Below, piece after piece: positions 1-6,646 of a stretch of 6,646 bases of DNA (positions are counted from its first letter, which is position 1; the number at the start of each line of letters is the position of its first letter). Position numbers and translations under genes: made by a program. Origin of the DNA: Euryarchaeota archaeon UBA60 (GTDB lineage: Archaea; Thermoplasmatota; Poseidoniia; Poseidoniales; Poseidoniaceae); assembly GCA_002503395.1 (NCBI GenBank), contig DARQ01000088.1, positions 7,303 through 13,948 of the forward strand, written 5' to 3'. The notes under the pieces were generated by a model. That model searched no databases, was not told where the DNA came from, and worked only from the letters and a program-made list of their open reading frames with translations.

Positions 1-3000
1 CTGCCGGAAGATATCATTGAACACTTGATGGACTCAGTGCAGCATCCTGTGTGGGAAGGCGTTGGTGAGACGATTACCTACTTTGCTGATTGGATTGACA
101 ACGCCACTGGCGTCGACCGATACATGTATTGGCCAAATAATGATGAGGGTGATGATGGTGAACCGGGAGAAACGCAACAAAGTGGTGACACTGTTTACTT
201 CGACGAGTTATACGATGTGAGCACTTCGTTTTACGACCCTCATGTTCTAACCCTTGGAGTTGAGTTGAAGTTCTGGGGCGGTGATGAATCCCAATATCCA
301 AACAGTTTCCCTATCAGCATGACAAATCACATCGGTGAAACCATCTCAACCAACTTGATGCAGAAAGATGATGACCCTCACAGATACATTGGTAGGTTGG
401 TTGCTGACAATATCATTGCCACAGAGTGGACATTCTCGCAACCGATGGAGGAATACCAAGGCGATGTCGAAAACGCGGAACTGAGGATGGAATCACTTGT
501 TCCAAGCATGATGGAAGTGATGGCCTATGAGGGAATGGATGAACAGTTTATTGTCTCGGCAATTGGAGTTCTAGTTAATCAAGATGAGACTACGTCAGTC
601 AGTTCGCCATTAACCGTCAGTGCTCTGACCTATGACGCCTATGGTCCGGTTGAAGATGCTGAGGTGGATATCGCGGTCCTGCGATTGTCCCCGCAAGCCG
701 CTGAGGATGCGGCCAGAAGTTTGGCACCTGAGGGTGATATTGAACTCACCATCCTGGCTTCAACGTCAGAACTGAGAGGCAGATACACTGGCAGCGATTT
801 GGATGGTGATGTCAGTTGGGAGATTCAAGAGTGGGGAACCTATCATGATGAGGAGGATTTGAGGCAACACCCTCAGAACTCGTGGCATTACGACGAAGGA
901 GAGGGCTCGGGCAGTTTGTGGGAAGCAACTCTACAGGGCCAGAAAGGCATTGCCGAGGTGACCACCAGCGGAACAACCGATAATGGCATTGAGTTTTCCT
1001 TCATGAATACAATCCCGCTTCCAGGCACACCCGGTTGTGCTAGAACATGGGGTAACGGGGATGGCAGTAAATGGGTCAACATTGGATGGGAATATGCGAA
1101 CTTCGATAGTGAAGACGAATGGTACGAAAAAACGCCACTAGATGCTGTAAAAATTAATTGGGGAGATGGTTCCGATTGGTGGGTAAACTCGGAGGCCAAT
1201 GACTATGGAGAAACAAACCACGAATATCCTGAAAGTGTAATAGGTCAGGACGAGGAATACGAAATTGAGGTGCAGATCATCCCTGTGGGTGATGACAACA
1301 CCATCACCCATTGGTACACGTACAAAATGAATCACGGTTTCCAACATGATGAGGACGGTGAAGAGTGGTACGATGGTTGGGCCGAAAATGGAGGTCGTTG
1401 CTGGCTTGAGAACGATGAGAATTTCATACCCAGTCCTCAAGTCATTGACAGTTTCATCACCGATGGACCTTTCGAGGTGATGAAAGAGGAAATCTATTCC
1501 TCGGATGCGGATGGAATGGCGAGCATGACCGTCAACCCCAGTTTACCTGGAGCATATGTTAGCATCGTGCAGTCGAAATACACCCGTGAAGATGGCAGTA
1601 CGCTGATTGGAATAGGCATGAATCTAGGGGCAGCGACAGAGGCATCTACATCTGTCTCCGGACTGAATGAAATAGCAACAATCGCTGGTCTGCCGGTGTG
1701 GTCTGCGACCACAGGTTCCAGTGGTTTGACCACCATCACAGTAGAGACTACTGGTCTTGAATCAACCAAAGGATACACTGCGATGGTTGGACTCGCTCCA
1801 ATCGATTTATCTGTTCCCTTCCCTAACATCGATGAAGATTCATGGGGTGAACCTGAGATGCATGAGTTGGAGTTTCAACCTGGTGACACCAGCAGGAGTC
1901 TGGAGATTCGCCTAGAGGCGCCGATCACAGGCCTGGTAGTATTTCTAATTCCAGAGGATGCAGGTGAGATCCCCTTCCCAGCCGCCATGAGTATCGGCCT
2001 TGTCCTCAATAACCCGGGAGAACTGGAAATGACTGGAGGGTTGGGCCCTGGACAGACTACCAACATCGCGCTGAGCGCCGATGATGGTGTCGCCACCCGA
2101 ATACTTGCTATCGCCGCACCTAGTATAGGATTCGACCCCGCATCGCTGGATTTTTCTTCGTTCTCAGAATTGATTTACGGAGAAGCGGTAAGGGGAAGAG
2201 GGGGAGTAGGATGGATCAATGCTGAAAACAGTATTGATCGCGTCTGCGAAGAATCCGACGCCTGGTATGAGTGGCGTGAGGAGTCAGGACAGAGCAATGT
2301 CCGAATCAAGTGGACGGCATCGACGAACGATTTCTCTAATGCAGACATCAGTGATTATGACCCCGAAGACGCAGTTTTGACGGATGATGGCGGAAACGAT
2401 ATCGAGCCCGTTAAAGACTGGTATCTAGAGGAATGGGATGAGGCATACTACGCCAATTACCTTCTGCCGGACAACGAGGATGAGGAGGGTGTGACCTACA
2501 CTTTTGCAAGTAATTCGGGGCTGGGACTGGAATACGAATTCAAATTCTTCTCTGAGGAATACAGAGTTGAAGACGGATATGGGGATATATGTGGCGGTGA
2601 GAATGAGATGACAGATGAGGAGATCTTCGATATGTTCGATGATTTCTTCGGTAGCATGAACTCGGTAGCATGGGGGATTGGCTCAAGCGCTGACCTGCAT
2701 CTACCGGTGCTTTCCTCACCACAGGACAACTACACGGTGATTGCAGTGGCTCAACTGGGCTCAGGAGAATCAGCGACAGTCATGCCTGCACTGGGCACAC
2801 ATCTGGCAGTTGTAAATCCACAACCTCCTGAGATGAAGAACCTCACACTTGGTTTCAGCCCAGCCAATCCAAAGGCTGGTGATACTGTCACGATTATCGT
2901 CACTGACGATGAAAATCAAGTGGTCGATGGCCTCTCTGTAATACTTTCGCGCGATAATACGATTCTGTTCGGCATCGTCTTGAATGATACTGGGCAAGCC

Positions 3001-3669
3001 TCTTTCATAATTCCTTCAGGAACTATTACGCTTCATGTGTCCGGTGAGATGTACAACCCATATGAGATTACCATCATCGTCGATGAAGACGGAATGACCA
3101 CCGATGATGGAGAACAACTACCGGCGGATTCCGATGGTGATGGTTTCCTCGATGAAGAGGATGATTTCCCCTATGACCCTGACGAGACCACCGATACCGA
3201 TGGGGATGGGGTCGGCGACAATGCCGATGCCTTCCCAAATGATGCTAATGAGACCGCCGACTCGGATGGCGATGGTATCGGCGACAATGCCGAAAATGAC
3301 GCCCTCAGTGGCTCAACTGATTCAAGTGGATCAAACAATATGATGATGATTGGCGGCACGGTGGCAGCCGTGCTTCTGCTGGTTATCATCATCCTGGTCA
3401 CCGTGATGATGCGTAAGGGCCGTGGTGGTGGTGATGATTGGGGCGAATCTGCCGATGCGAAATGGGATACCTTTGATGAAAGCCCGGCAGCATTCTACGA
3501 CGACAGCCCCGCCACATACGAGACCGCACCTGCCGAAGCACCCGCCAAGCCTTCCCCGGGCACGGTAGGTGAGATGAGGGATGGTTACGAAGTCATCGAA
3601 TATCCGACCAATAGCGGCTCATGGTGGTACAAGGACAACGTAACCGGCCAATGGTTGGAATGGGTCTGA
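1..3669 (+). CDS. Giant type I membrane-anchored surface protein with PKD-like modules and Ca-binding repeats (5' partial)
   Basis: The frame is open from base 1 and ends at TGA 3667-3669, giving 1222 residues; the real start and any signal peptide lie upstream, so internal TTG/ATG codons near 25-28 are probably not the start. In order (window residue numbers): a beta-rich acidic region (1-340); a PKD-like module with WGDGS at 387-391 and a later HEY; Ig-like stretches; a second similar module (about 749-864); an Ig/carboxypeptidase-regulatory-like domain (about 944-1032); three thrombospondin type 3-like Ca-binding repeats (1043-1100); one hydrophobic helix (1114-1137) followed by RKGR, so the C-terminus should be cytoplasmic; and an acidic, Pro/Ala-rich tail ending in an aromatic motif. 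The only four cysteines (346, 467, 749, 864) bracket the two modules. The protein is rich in Asp, Glu and Trp. Known family context: PKD and TSP3 units usually mediate adhesion or act as Ca-stabilised stalks outside the cell. Adhesion or cell-surface binding is therefore an inference; the ligand is unknown. Confidence 0.93.
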   Translation: MPEDIIEHLMDSVQHPVWEGVGETITYFADWIDNATGVDRYMYWPNNDEGDDGEPGETQQSGDTVYFDELYDVSTSFYDPHVLTLGVELKFWGGDESQYPNSFPISMTNHIGETISTNLMQKDDDPHRYIGRLVADNIIATEWTFSQPMEEYQGDVENAELRMESLVPSMMEVMAYEGMDEQFIVSAIGVLVNQDETTSVSSPLTVSALTYDAYGPVEDAEVDIAVLRLSPQAAEDAARSLAPEGDIELTILASTSELRGRYTGSDLDGDVSWEIQEWGTYHDEEDLRQHPQNSWHYDEGEGSGSLWEATLQGQKGIAEVTTSGTTDNGIEFSFMNTIPLPGTPGCARTWGNGDGSKWVNIGWEYANFDSEDEWYEKTPLDAVKINWGDGSDWWVNSEANDYGETNHEYPESVIGQDEEYEIEVQIIPVGDDNTITHWYTYKMNHGFQHDEDGEEWYDGWAENGGRCWLENDENFIPSPQVIDSFITDGPFEVMKEEIYSSDADGMASMTVNPSLPGAYVSIVQSKYTREDGSTLIGIGMNLGAATEASTSVSGLNEIATIAGLPVWSATTGSSGLTTITVETTGLESTKGYTAMVGLAPIDLSVPFPNIDEDSWGEPEMHELEFQPGDTSRSLEIRLEAPITGLVVFLIPEDAGEIPFPAAMSIGLVLNNPGELEMTGGLGPGQTTNIALSADDGVATRILAIAAPSIGFDPASLDFSSFSELIYGEAVRGRGGVGWINAENSIDRVCEESDAWYEWREESGQSNVRIKWTASTNDFSNADISDYDPEDAVLTDDGGNDIEPVKDWYLEEWDEAYYANYLLPDNEDEEGVTYTFASNSGLGLEYEFKFFSEEYRVEDGYGDICGGENEMTDEEIFDMFDDFFGSMNSVAWGIGSSADLHLPVLSSPQDNYTVIAVAQLGSGESATVMPALGTHLAVVNPQPPEMKNLTLGFSPANPKAGDTVTIIVTDDENQVVDGLSVILSRDNTILFGIVLNDTGQASFIIPSGTITLHVSGEMYNPYEITIIVDEDGMTTDDGEQLPADSDGDGFLDEEDDFPYDPDETTDTDGDGVGDNADAFPNDANETADSDGDGIGDNAENDALSGSTDSSGSNNMMMIGGTVAAVLLLVIIILVTVMMRKGRGGGDDWGESADAKWDTFDESPAAFYDDSPATYETAPAEAPAKPSPGTVGEMRDGYEVIEYPTNSGSWWYKDNVTGQWLEWV
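1036..1401 (+). other. Cys-bracketed PKD-like module A of the surface protein
   Basis: This protein segment runs from Cys346 to Cys467, 121 residues apart. It holds a PKD-type core: VKINWGDGS around 384-391, then NHEY around 406-409, then a strand-like YEIEVQIIP and a WYTYKM strand. The DGS turn and HEY match the typical PKD pattern of a GDG turn followed by a HxY strand. The flanking cysteines could close the module with a disulfide, which is an inference. Sequence around the core is unusually rich in Trp, Tyr, Asp and Glu. Confidence 0.6.
2245..2592 (+). other. Cys-bracketed module B of the surface protein, diverged relative of module A
   Basis: This segment runs from Cys749 to Cys864, 115 residues apart, close to the 121 of module A. 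It shares with A a WYE-type aromatic lead-in, a VRIKW strand in the place of VKINW, and a later YEFKFF strand in the place of YEIEVQ. The GDG turn of the PKD core is not preserved here. I read it as a diverged duplicate of module A; that homology is by eye and needs a profile comparison. Confidence 0.45.
3127..3300 (+). repeat. Three thrombospondin type 3-like Ca-binding repeats, 22-residue period
   Basis: Three in-frame units begin at 3127, 3193 and 3259 with DSDGDG, DTDGDG and DSDGDG; the first two are 22 residues each and the third is cut short. Each has the DxDxDG loop typical of EF-hand-like or TSP3 calcium sites, and units 1 and 2 carry a following FPxDxxET segment. Units 2 and 3 share the exact 16-base string TCGGCGACAATGCCGA, suggesting recent duplication or homogenisation. 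They sit immediately outside the membrane helix, fitting a Ca-stabilised stalk that holds the large ectodomain off the membrane. Confidence 0.85.
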
Positions 3670-3744
3670 ACATCTCATCTGGCCATTACGGTAGGAATTC
3701 CGCACAGTCAATTCATCGGTGTATTACCCGCCTTTGCCAGAATG

Positions 3745-3760
3745 ACTAAGCAAATATGAT
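3745..3760 (+). promoter_or_regulatory. Weak TATA-like element before the transporter gene
   Basis: The AT-rich string CTAAGCAAATATGAT lies about 25-40 bases before the ATG at 3785, with AAATAT at 3752-3757. It is a loose match to an archaeal TATA box preceded by a purine-containing BRE-like stretch. The distance would suit a leaderless transcript, which conflicts with the good Shine-Dalgarno sequence downstream, so this call is tentative. Confidence 0.2.
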
Positions 3761-3773
3761 GAGGCCTGACATC

Positions 3774-3778
3774 GAGGT
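3774..3778 (+). promoter_or_regulatory. Ribosome binding site of the transporter gene
   Basis: GAGGT is complementary to the 3' end of archaeal 16S rRNA and ends six bases before ATG 3785. This spacing supports the chosen start, and the protein then begins with a short charged stretch followed directly by a membrane helix, as expected for the family. Confidence 0.6.
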
Positions 3779-3784
3779 CGCAGA

Positions 3785-5974
3785 ATGGAACCTGAGCGCG
3801 TACGACTCATCCTGGTGGTCGGGATGTTGTTGTGTGCCGGGCTGATGCTGGTTTACCCAATTAGCTCGGAGATGTCGGCAGACATTCTCTTCGACGATGA
3901 CGTCGACGATAGAATTGAGCAGGAATCTATCGGTAATTCGACCAGATACGGACTGGTACTGCGAATAGTGCACGATGATGGCGGTAAGTTGACAAGCAAT
4001 CTTTCACGCCTCCAAGCGCTGATGAAACTTGAGCAGGAGGCGCTCGACGGCTCAAACCCGGATACTTCGTGGGAAGCGACACATGTATGGATAGAACGTA
4101 TCTTAACCCCGTTCCAGATTTGGGATGAGGCTTTTGCGGTTCACAATCGCTCGCTGGCCAATGCGACACAATGGAGCGAGGTGATGCAACCGACCATCGA
4201 GGATGGCTGGTGTGGAAATGGCTCGAGTGAGGAAGGACTGGCAGCTTTTGAGGTAACGATGATGTTGCTACCTAAGAATACCAATTTCGGCATAGCCTGC
4301 CCGGCCTTCGCCGGAGCTTCGGCCGACCAACCTCCCGATGCCAACGAGTTGTTGTGGATGGTCTGGCTGACCGGAGAGGGCGATACCGACTGGGGGGAAC
4401 TTGATGAGTGGGCTCAGAAGGTCACCGAATCAACCGAATTTGAAGTTCGTGCCGTGGGGGTGAACATGATGTTCGCCAAATCCAAGGACATCGCTGAACA
4501 CGACCTGCTTTTCATCCTCCCTCCCTCGATTGTGATTCTCGCGTTGATACTCACCATCGGCCTGCGAGACCCGGTCATCGCCGCTGTGACACTTGCTGGG
4601 GTGGGACTAGTCATCTGTGCTGAACTCGGTGCTCTGGCCGCCTCGGGTCACCAGTTCTCAATCGTCGATGGGATTGCGATTCCAATAATTCTCGGAGTTT
4701 CCGTGGACGGTGCATTCTGGTATTGTCGCTCGTCTCGAGAACGTGATGAAGTCCGTAGCATGCTTTTCATTGCGATGATGACCACCGTTGCTGCCGTCTC
4801 TCTGGCGATGGTCTCACCGCTAAAGGCACAACGTTCCTTGGCGAAGGTCATAGTCTTCGGTATTGTTCTGGGATGGGCGATGACCAGATTCGTCCTTGAA
4901 GACTTCTATCTGCAACGGCGCAAGAATATCCACCTCATCGAAGAGGAGATGAAAAACTCCCCTCATCCGGCATTGGCATGGAGTTGGCCGGTGGCTCTGC
5001 TGGTATTGGTAGCACTGGCAGCGGCCTCCCCCGGAGGGGTCAAGGTCCTGGATATCGAGCAATTCCTTCCCGAGGGTGACCCGGCGCTAGTCGAGTTGGA
5101 AGACCTGCAATCGAAGTATGTGTTGGCCTCGAGCACAATAGCCTGGGTGGTGTTGGATGTCGAAGGTGATTCTGCAGATGACCTACTGCAGGTCATCGAT
5201 TTCCAAGAACAACTGAAACAGCACCCGAGCATCATCTCAATCGACTCGGGGATGTTTCGCTCGCCGCTGGTCATCGGCCTGTCCAGCGATGGAAAGGGCA
5301 CCACCATCGACGAGTACGCAACCTCAAGTAATGGCTCGATGTTGATGGATGATTCGCGTCTACAGAAGGATGGTATCACCACCGGTGTGGCGATTGCAGT
5401 ATTTATCGATGGTAAGAATATCGATGCTGGTCTCATCTTCAAAGATGATGTCGAGAAATTGCTTGCAACCAATAACCTGTCCGGAGGAGTCGGTGGTGAG
5501 TTACCCACCGGTGCGGAACTGGCGAAGAGCTTTGATGAAACCAGAATCACCCAGATTCTAGTCGCTGGAATTGCGATTTTCTTCGTTGCCCATATGATTC
5601 TGAACTCGCCAATTCGAGCCTCGCGTATCGCCATCGGTACGGTCGCGGTCGGAGCGGCACTGGACGGAATTGCCGGACTAGTTGGCGGACGAGGTATCAC
5701 GAGTTCACTTTCTGTACTGCTGGGTATGGGTTTTGCCGCTGATTACCTCTCGCACGCCAGTTCCGAACATTCTCCTACCGCCATGGATACCTCGGCCAGA
5801 TGGTGGGCCGCCATCACCTCGGCCTCGGCCTTCGTTCTGCTCGGAATAGTCACCTTTCCCCCAGCTCAGAATACCGGTAGACTACTTACGATTGGTATCT
5901 TGATTTCTATTCTTCTAGCCACCTGTTTATCTTTCACCGGCGATTCTTCGACAACGCTCGACGAAGGCCGCTGA
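3785..5974 (+). CDS. RND superfamily transporter, MMPL/HAE3-like
   Basis: This complete 729-residue protein shows the RND two-fold repeat. TM1 is at about 7-24, a large exterior domain at 25-240, TM2-TM6 at about 240-370, TM7 at about 398-416, a second exterior domain at 417-588, and TM8-TM12 at about 589-717. The second exterior domain starts with FLPEGDPAL, a hallmark of MMPL/HAE3 proteins. The proton-relay position in TM4 is Asp308 in GVSVDG, and in TM10 Asp653 in GFAADY followed by His657. The only exterior cysteines, 143 and 172, could form a disulfide. Family members use the proton gradient to move hydrophobic or amphiphilic molecules, often lipids, across or out of the membrane; the substrate here is unknown. 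The start is supported by a Shine-Dalgarno sequence six bases upstream. It follows the surface-protein gene on the same strand and ends one base from the convergent PUA gene. The fold is secure; the exact subfamily is less so. Confidence 0.92.
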   Translation: MEPERVRLILVVGMLLCAGLMLVYPISSEMSADILFDDDVDDRIEQESIGNSTRYGLVLRIVHDDGGKLTSNLSRLQALMKLEQEALDGSNPDTSWEATHVWIERILTPFQIWDEAFAVHNRSLANATQWSEVMQPTIEDGWCGNGSSEEGLAAFEVTMMLLPKNTNFGIACPAFAGASADQPPDANELLWMVWLTGEGDTDWGELDEWAQKVTESTEFEVRAVGVNMMFAKSKDIAEHDLLFILPPSIVILALILTIGLRDPVIAAVTLAGVGLVICAELGALAASGHQFSIVDGIAIPIILGVSVDGAFWYCRSSRERDEVRSMLFIAMMTTVAAVSLAMVSPLKAQRSLAKVIVFGIVLGWAMTRFVLEDFYLQRRKNIHLIEEEMKNSPHPALAWSWPVALLVLVALAAASPGGVKVLDIEQFLPEGDPALVELEDLQSKYVLASSTIAWVVLDVEGDSADDLLQVIDFQEQLKQHPSIISIDSGMFRSPLVIGLSSDGKGTTIDEYATSSNGSMLMDDSRLQKDGITTGVAIAVFIDGKNIDAGLIFKDDVEKLLATNNLSGGVGGELPTGAELAKSFDETRITQILVAGIAIFFVAHMILNSPIRASRIAIGTVAVGAALDGIAGLVGGRGITSSLSVLLGMGFAADYLSHASSEHSPTAMDTSARWWAAITSASAFVLLGIVTFPPAQNTGRLLTIGILISILLATCLSFTGDSSTTLDEGR

Positions 5975-5975
5975 A

Positions 5976-6485
5976 CTATAGTTCCATTTCCCATAATTCA
6001 TCACCTACGTGATGGATGGTCTTGATGCCTCTTCCTTTTGTCTCTGAAACTAGGGTTGGCCCATCCATGAGCGCCCATCCCAACGCCAGCGGGCGGGCGT
6101 GTGACTGGTCGCGAATCCAGATCAGGTCTCCTACCTCAATCTGTGAATCTGCAGCATGAACCCCGGCCACCATGCAGTCGGCGCCATTCATCAAAAAGGG
6201 GATGGCCCCGTGGTCGACCTCGACGAATTTCTTATCCGGGGCGCGCTCCAGCAGTCCTCTGAGTGTCAGGAATACCACTCGCTCTCCTTCCGGACTCTCA
6301 ACCTCTATGATGTGGGCGACGCGGTCGATGATGACGACCTGCCATGGTCCGTATTCAGCCATCTCAAGAAAACCTCCCTCGACATTCAAGTCGATTTCCA
6401 GATGTTCTTCGAGCCTTTTGAGCAGGGGTGCGACGTGCTTACGGCGGACTGGCTTGCGTTTACGAATCCGCCAATCCTTGACCAT
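5976..6485 (-). CDS. PUA-domain RNA-binding protein, archaeal MCT-1/Tma20 family
   Basis: From ATG at 6485 the gene encodes 169 residues, close to the 150-170 typical of archaeal MCT-1-like proteins. An N-terminal pre-PUA domain (about 10-85), starting with a basic RKRKPVRRKH stretch, is followed by a PUA domain (about 87-165). The PUA signature is clear: VDHGAIPFLMNGAD, then GDLIWI, RPLALGWALM, and the C-terminal GIKTIHHVGDELWEM. In eukaryotes the relatives MCTS1/Tma20, with DENR, bind the 40S subunit and act in tRNA/subunit recycling and reinitiation; the archaeal role is inferred to be in translation or RNA binding. A TTG start at 6515, adding ten residues, is also open and overlaps the upstream stop as TTGA. 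I prefer the ATG because known relatives start close to the conserved KH, and the GAGG before the TTG is only one base away. Neither start has a well-spaced Shine-Dalgarno sequence. Confidence 0.9.
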   Translation of the reverse strand: MVKDWRIRKRKPVRRKHVAPLLKRLEEHLEIDLNVEGGFLEMAEYGPWQVVIIDRVAHIIEVESPEGERVVFLTLRGLLERAPDKKFVEVDHGAIPFLMNGADCMVAGVHAADSQIEVGDLIWIRDQSHARPLALGWALMDGPTLVSETKGRGIKTIHHVGDELWEMEL

Positions 6486-6511
6486 GTGCTGTCTGAGGGG
6501 CGCGAGGTGCT

Positions 6512-6646
6512 TCAATCCTCGCCAGTGGTTTTCCCCTCATCATCCACTTCGCCAGATTCGTCGAAATACACCCCCCCCCAGATATCGATTGCGATGAAGA
6601 TTCCCCTCGCGCCATATCGCCTCAGCAGGTGATTATCGTCCGAATA
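6512..6646 (-). CDS. Unrecognised protein, C-terminal 44 residues (5' partial)
   Basis: The minus-strand frame is open from the right edge to TGA at 6514-6512. It reads 44 residues: a basic segment HLLRRYGARG, a hydrophobic strand-like IFIAIDIWGGVYF, and an acidic, probably disordered tail DESGEVDDEGKTTGED. The other two minus frames hit stops near the edge or lack a link to the neighbours, and the acidic composition matches the other genes here, so I regard this as a real gene end. It lies 26 bases before the preferred ATG of the PUA gene, or overlaps its alternative TTG by three bases, so the two are probably one operon. A run of nine G encodes part of the Trp-Gly-Gly-Val stretch. I do not recognise the family. 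Confidence 0.55.
   Translation of the reverse strand, partial: YSDDNHLLRRYGARGIFIAIDIWGGVYFDESGEVDDEGKTTGED
6571..6579. repeat. Nine-base C/G homopolymer tract
   Basis: Nine consecutive C on the plus strand read as nine G in the minus-strand partial gene, where they encode the end of Trp, two Gly and the start of Val. It is the longest G/C homopolymer I noticed in the window. With nine bases the frame stays open to the stop next to the PUA gene; any change of one base would switch frame. Confidence 0.9.

Larger units (their letters stand above)
3670..3784. other. Intergenic gap between surface protein and transporter
   Basis: This 115-bp gap has no supported gene. I see no convincing stem-loop plus T-tract terminator. 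The only inverted repeat of note is TCTGGC (3678-3683) with GCCAGA (3736-3741), too short and too widely spaced to count. The gap is long enough for an independent promoter, so the transporter could be transcribed separately or by read-through from the surface-protein gene. Confidence 0.6.

Noticed and set aside
25..30. TTG/ATG at 25-28 as the start of the surface-protein gene
   Set aside because: The frame is open to base 1, and no signal peptide follows these codons although the protein has a C-terminal membrane anchor and extracellular repeats; the true start should be upstream.
3104..3343. 79-residue plus-strand frame rich in Met and Pro
   Set aside because: It is the shifted-frame reading of the Asp-Gly repeat DNA (GATGG repeats) of the surface protein.
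3678..3741. TCTGGC/GCCAGA inverted repeat as a terminator
   Set aside because: Only six base pairs, separated by 52 bases, with no T-tract after it.
4963..5700. 245-residue open frame on the minus strand
   Set aside because: It lies wholly antisense to membrane helices and the exterior domain of the transporter; its Ser/Pro/Thr-rich composition is what antisense of that coding sequence gives, and it has no recognisable domain.
6400..6600. Minus-strand frame with GISTNLAKW-type reading through the G tract
   Set aside because: It is a third frame overlapping both the PUA gene and the partial upstream gene, has no domain signal, and would need to displace a clear PUA coding frame.
6156..6632. 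158- and 141-residue open frames on the plus strand
   Set aside because: Both are antisense to the well-supported PUA gene and the adjoining gene end, with no domain signal.

Overview
The window looks like a piece of an archaeal genome, most likely a marine planktonic euryarchaeon of the Marine Group II (Poseidoniales) type. This is inferred from two things. The first gene encodes a very acidic, tryptophan-rich surface protein that ends in Ca-binding Asp-rich repeats, one membrane helix and a short aromatic cytoplasmic tail, a layout I associate with that group. The minus-strand gene encodes an archaeal/eukaryotic-type PUA protein of the MCT-1/Tma20 family. No rRNA, tRNA, mobile element, CRISPR array or phage gene is visible.

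Layout, left to right. (1) Positions 1-3669, plus strand: the 3' 1222 codons of a giant type I surface protein whose start lies outside the window. (2) Positions 3670-3784: a 115-bp gap with a good Shine-Dalgarno sequence just before the next gene and, at most, a weak TATA-like element. (3) Positions 3785-5974, plus strand: a complete 729-residue, 12-helix RND/MMPL-type transporter resembling the largely archaeal HAE3 family. (4) Positions 5976-6485, minus strand: a complete PUA-domain RNA-binding protein, convergent with the transporter and separated from it by a single base between the stop codons. (5) Positions 6512-6646, minus strand: the last 44 codons of an unrecognised gene just upstream of the PUA gene and probably co-transcribed with it.

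The two plus-strand genes are both envelope proteins and may be expressed together, but nothing in the sequence proves a shared function. The two minus-strand genes form a separate, tightly packed unit, at least part of which belongs to translation. No clearly new biological system is evident. The most informative unexplained features are two cysteine-bracketed modules of nearly equal size in the surface protein, its aromatic cytoplasmic tail, the loss of the usual Tyr and His around the membrane Asp in only one half of the transporter, and a nine-base G tract inside the partial minus-strand gene.
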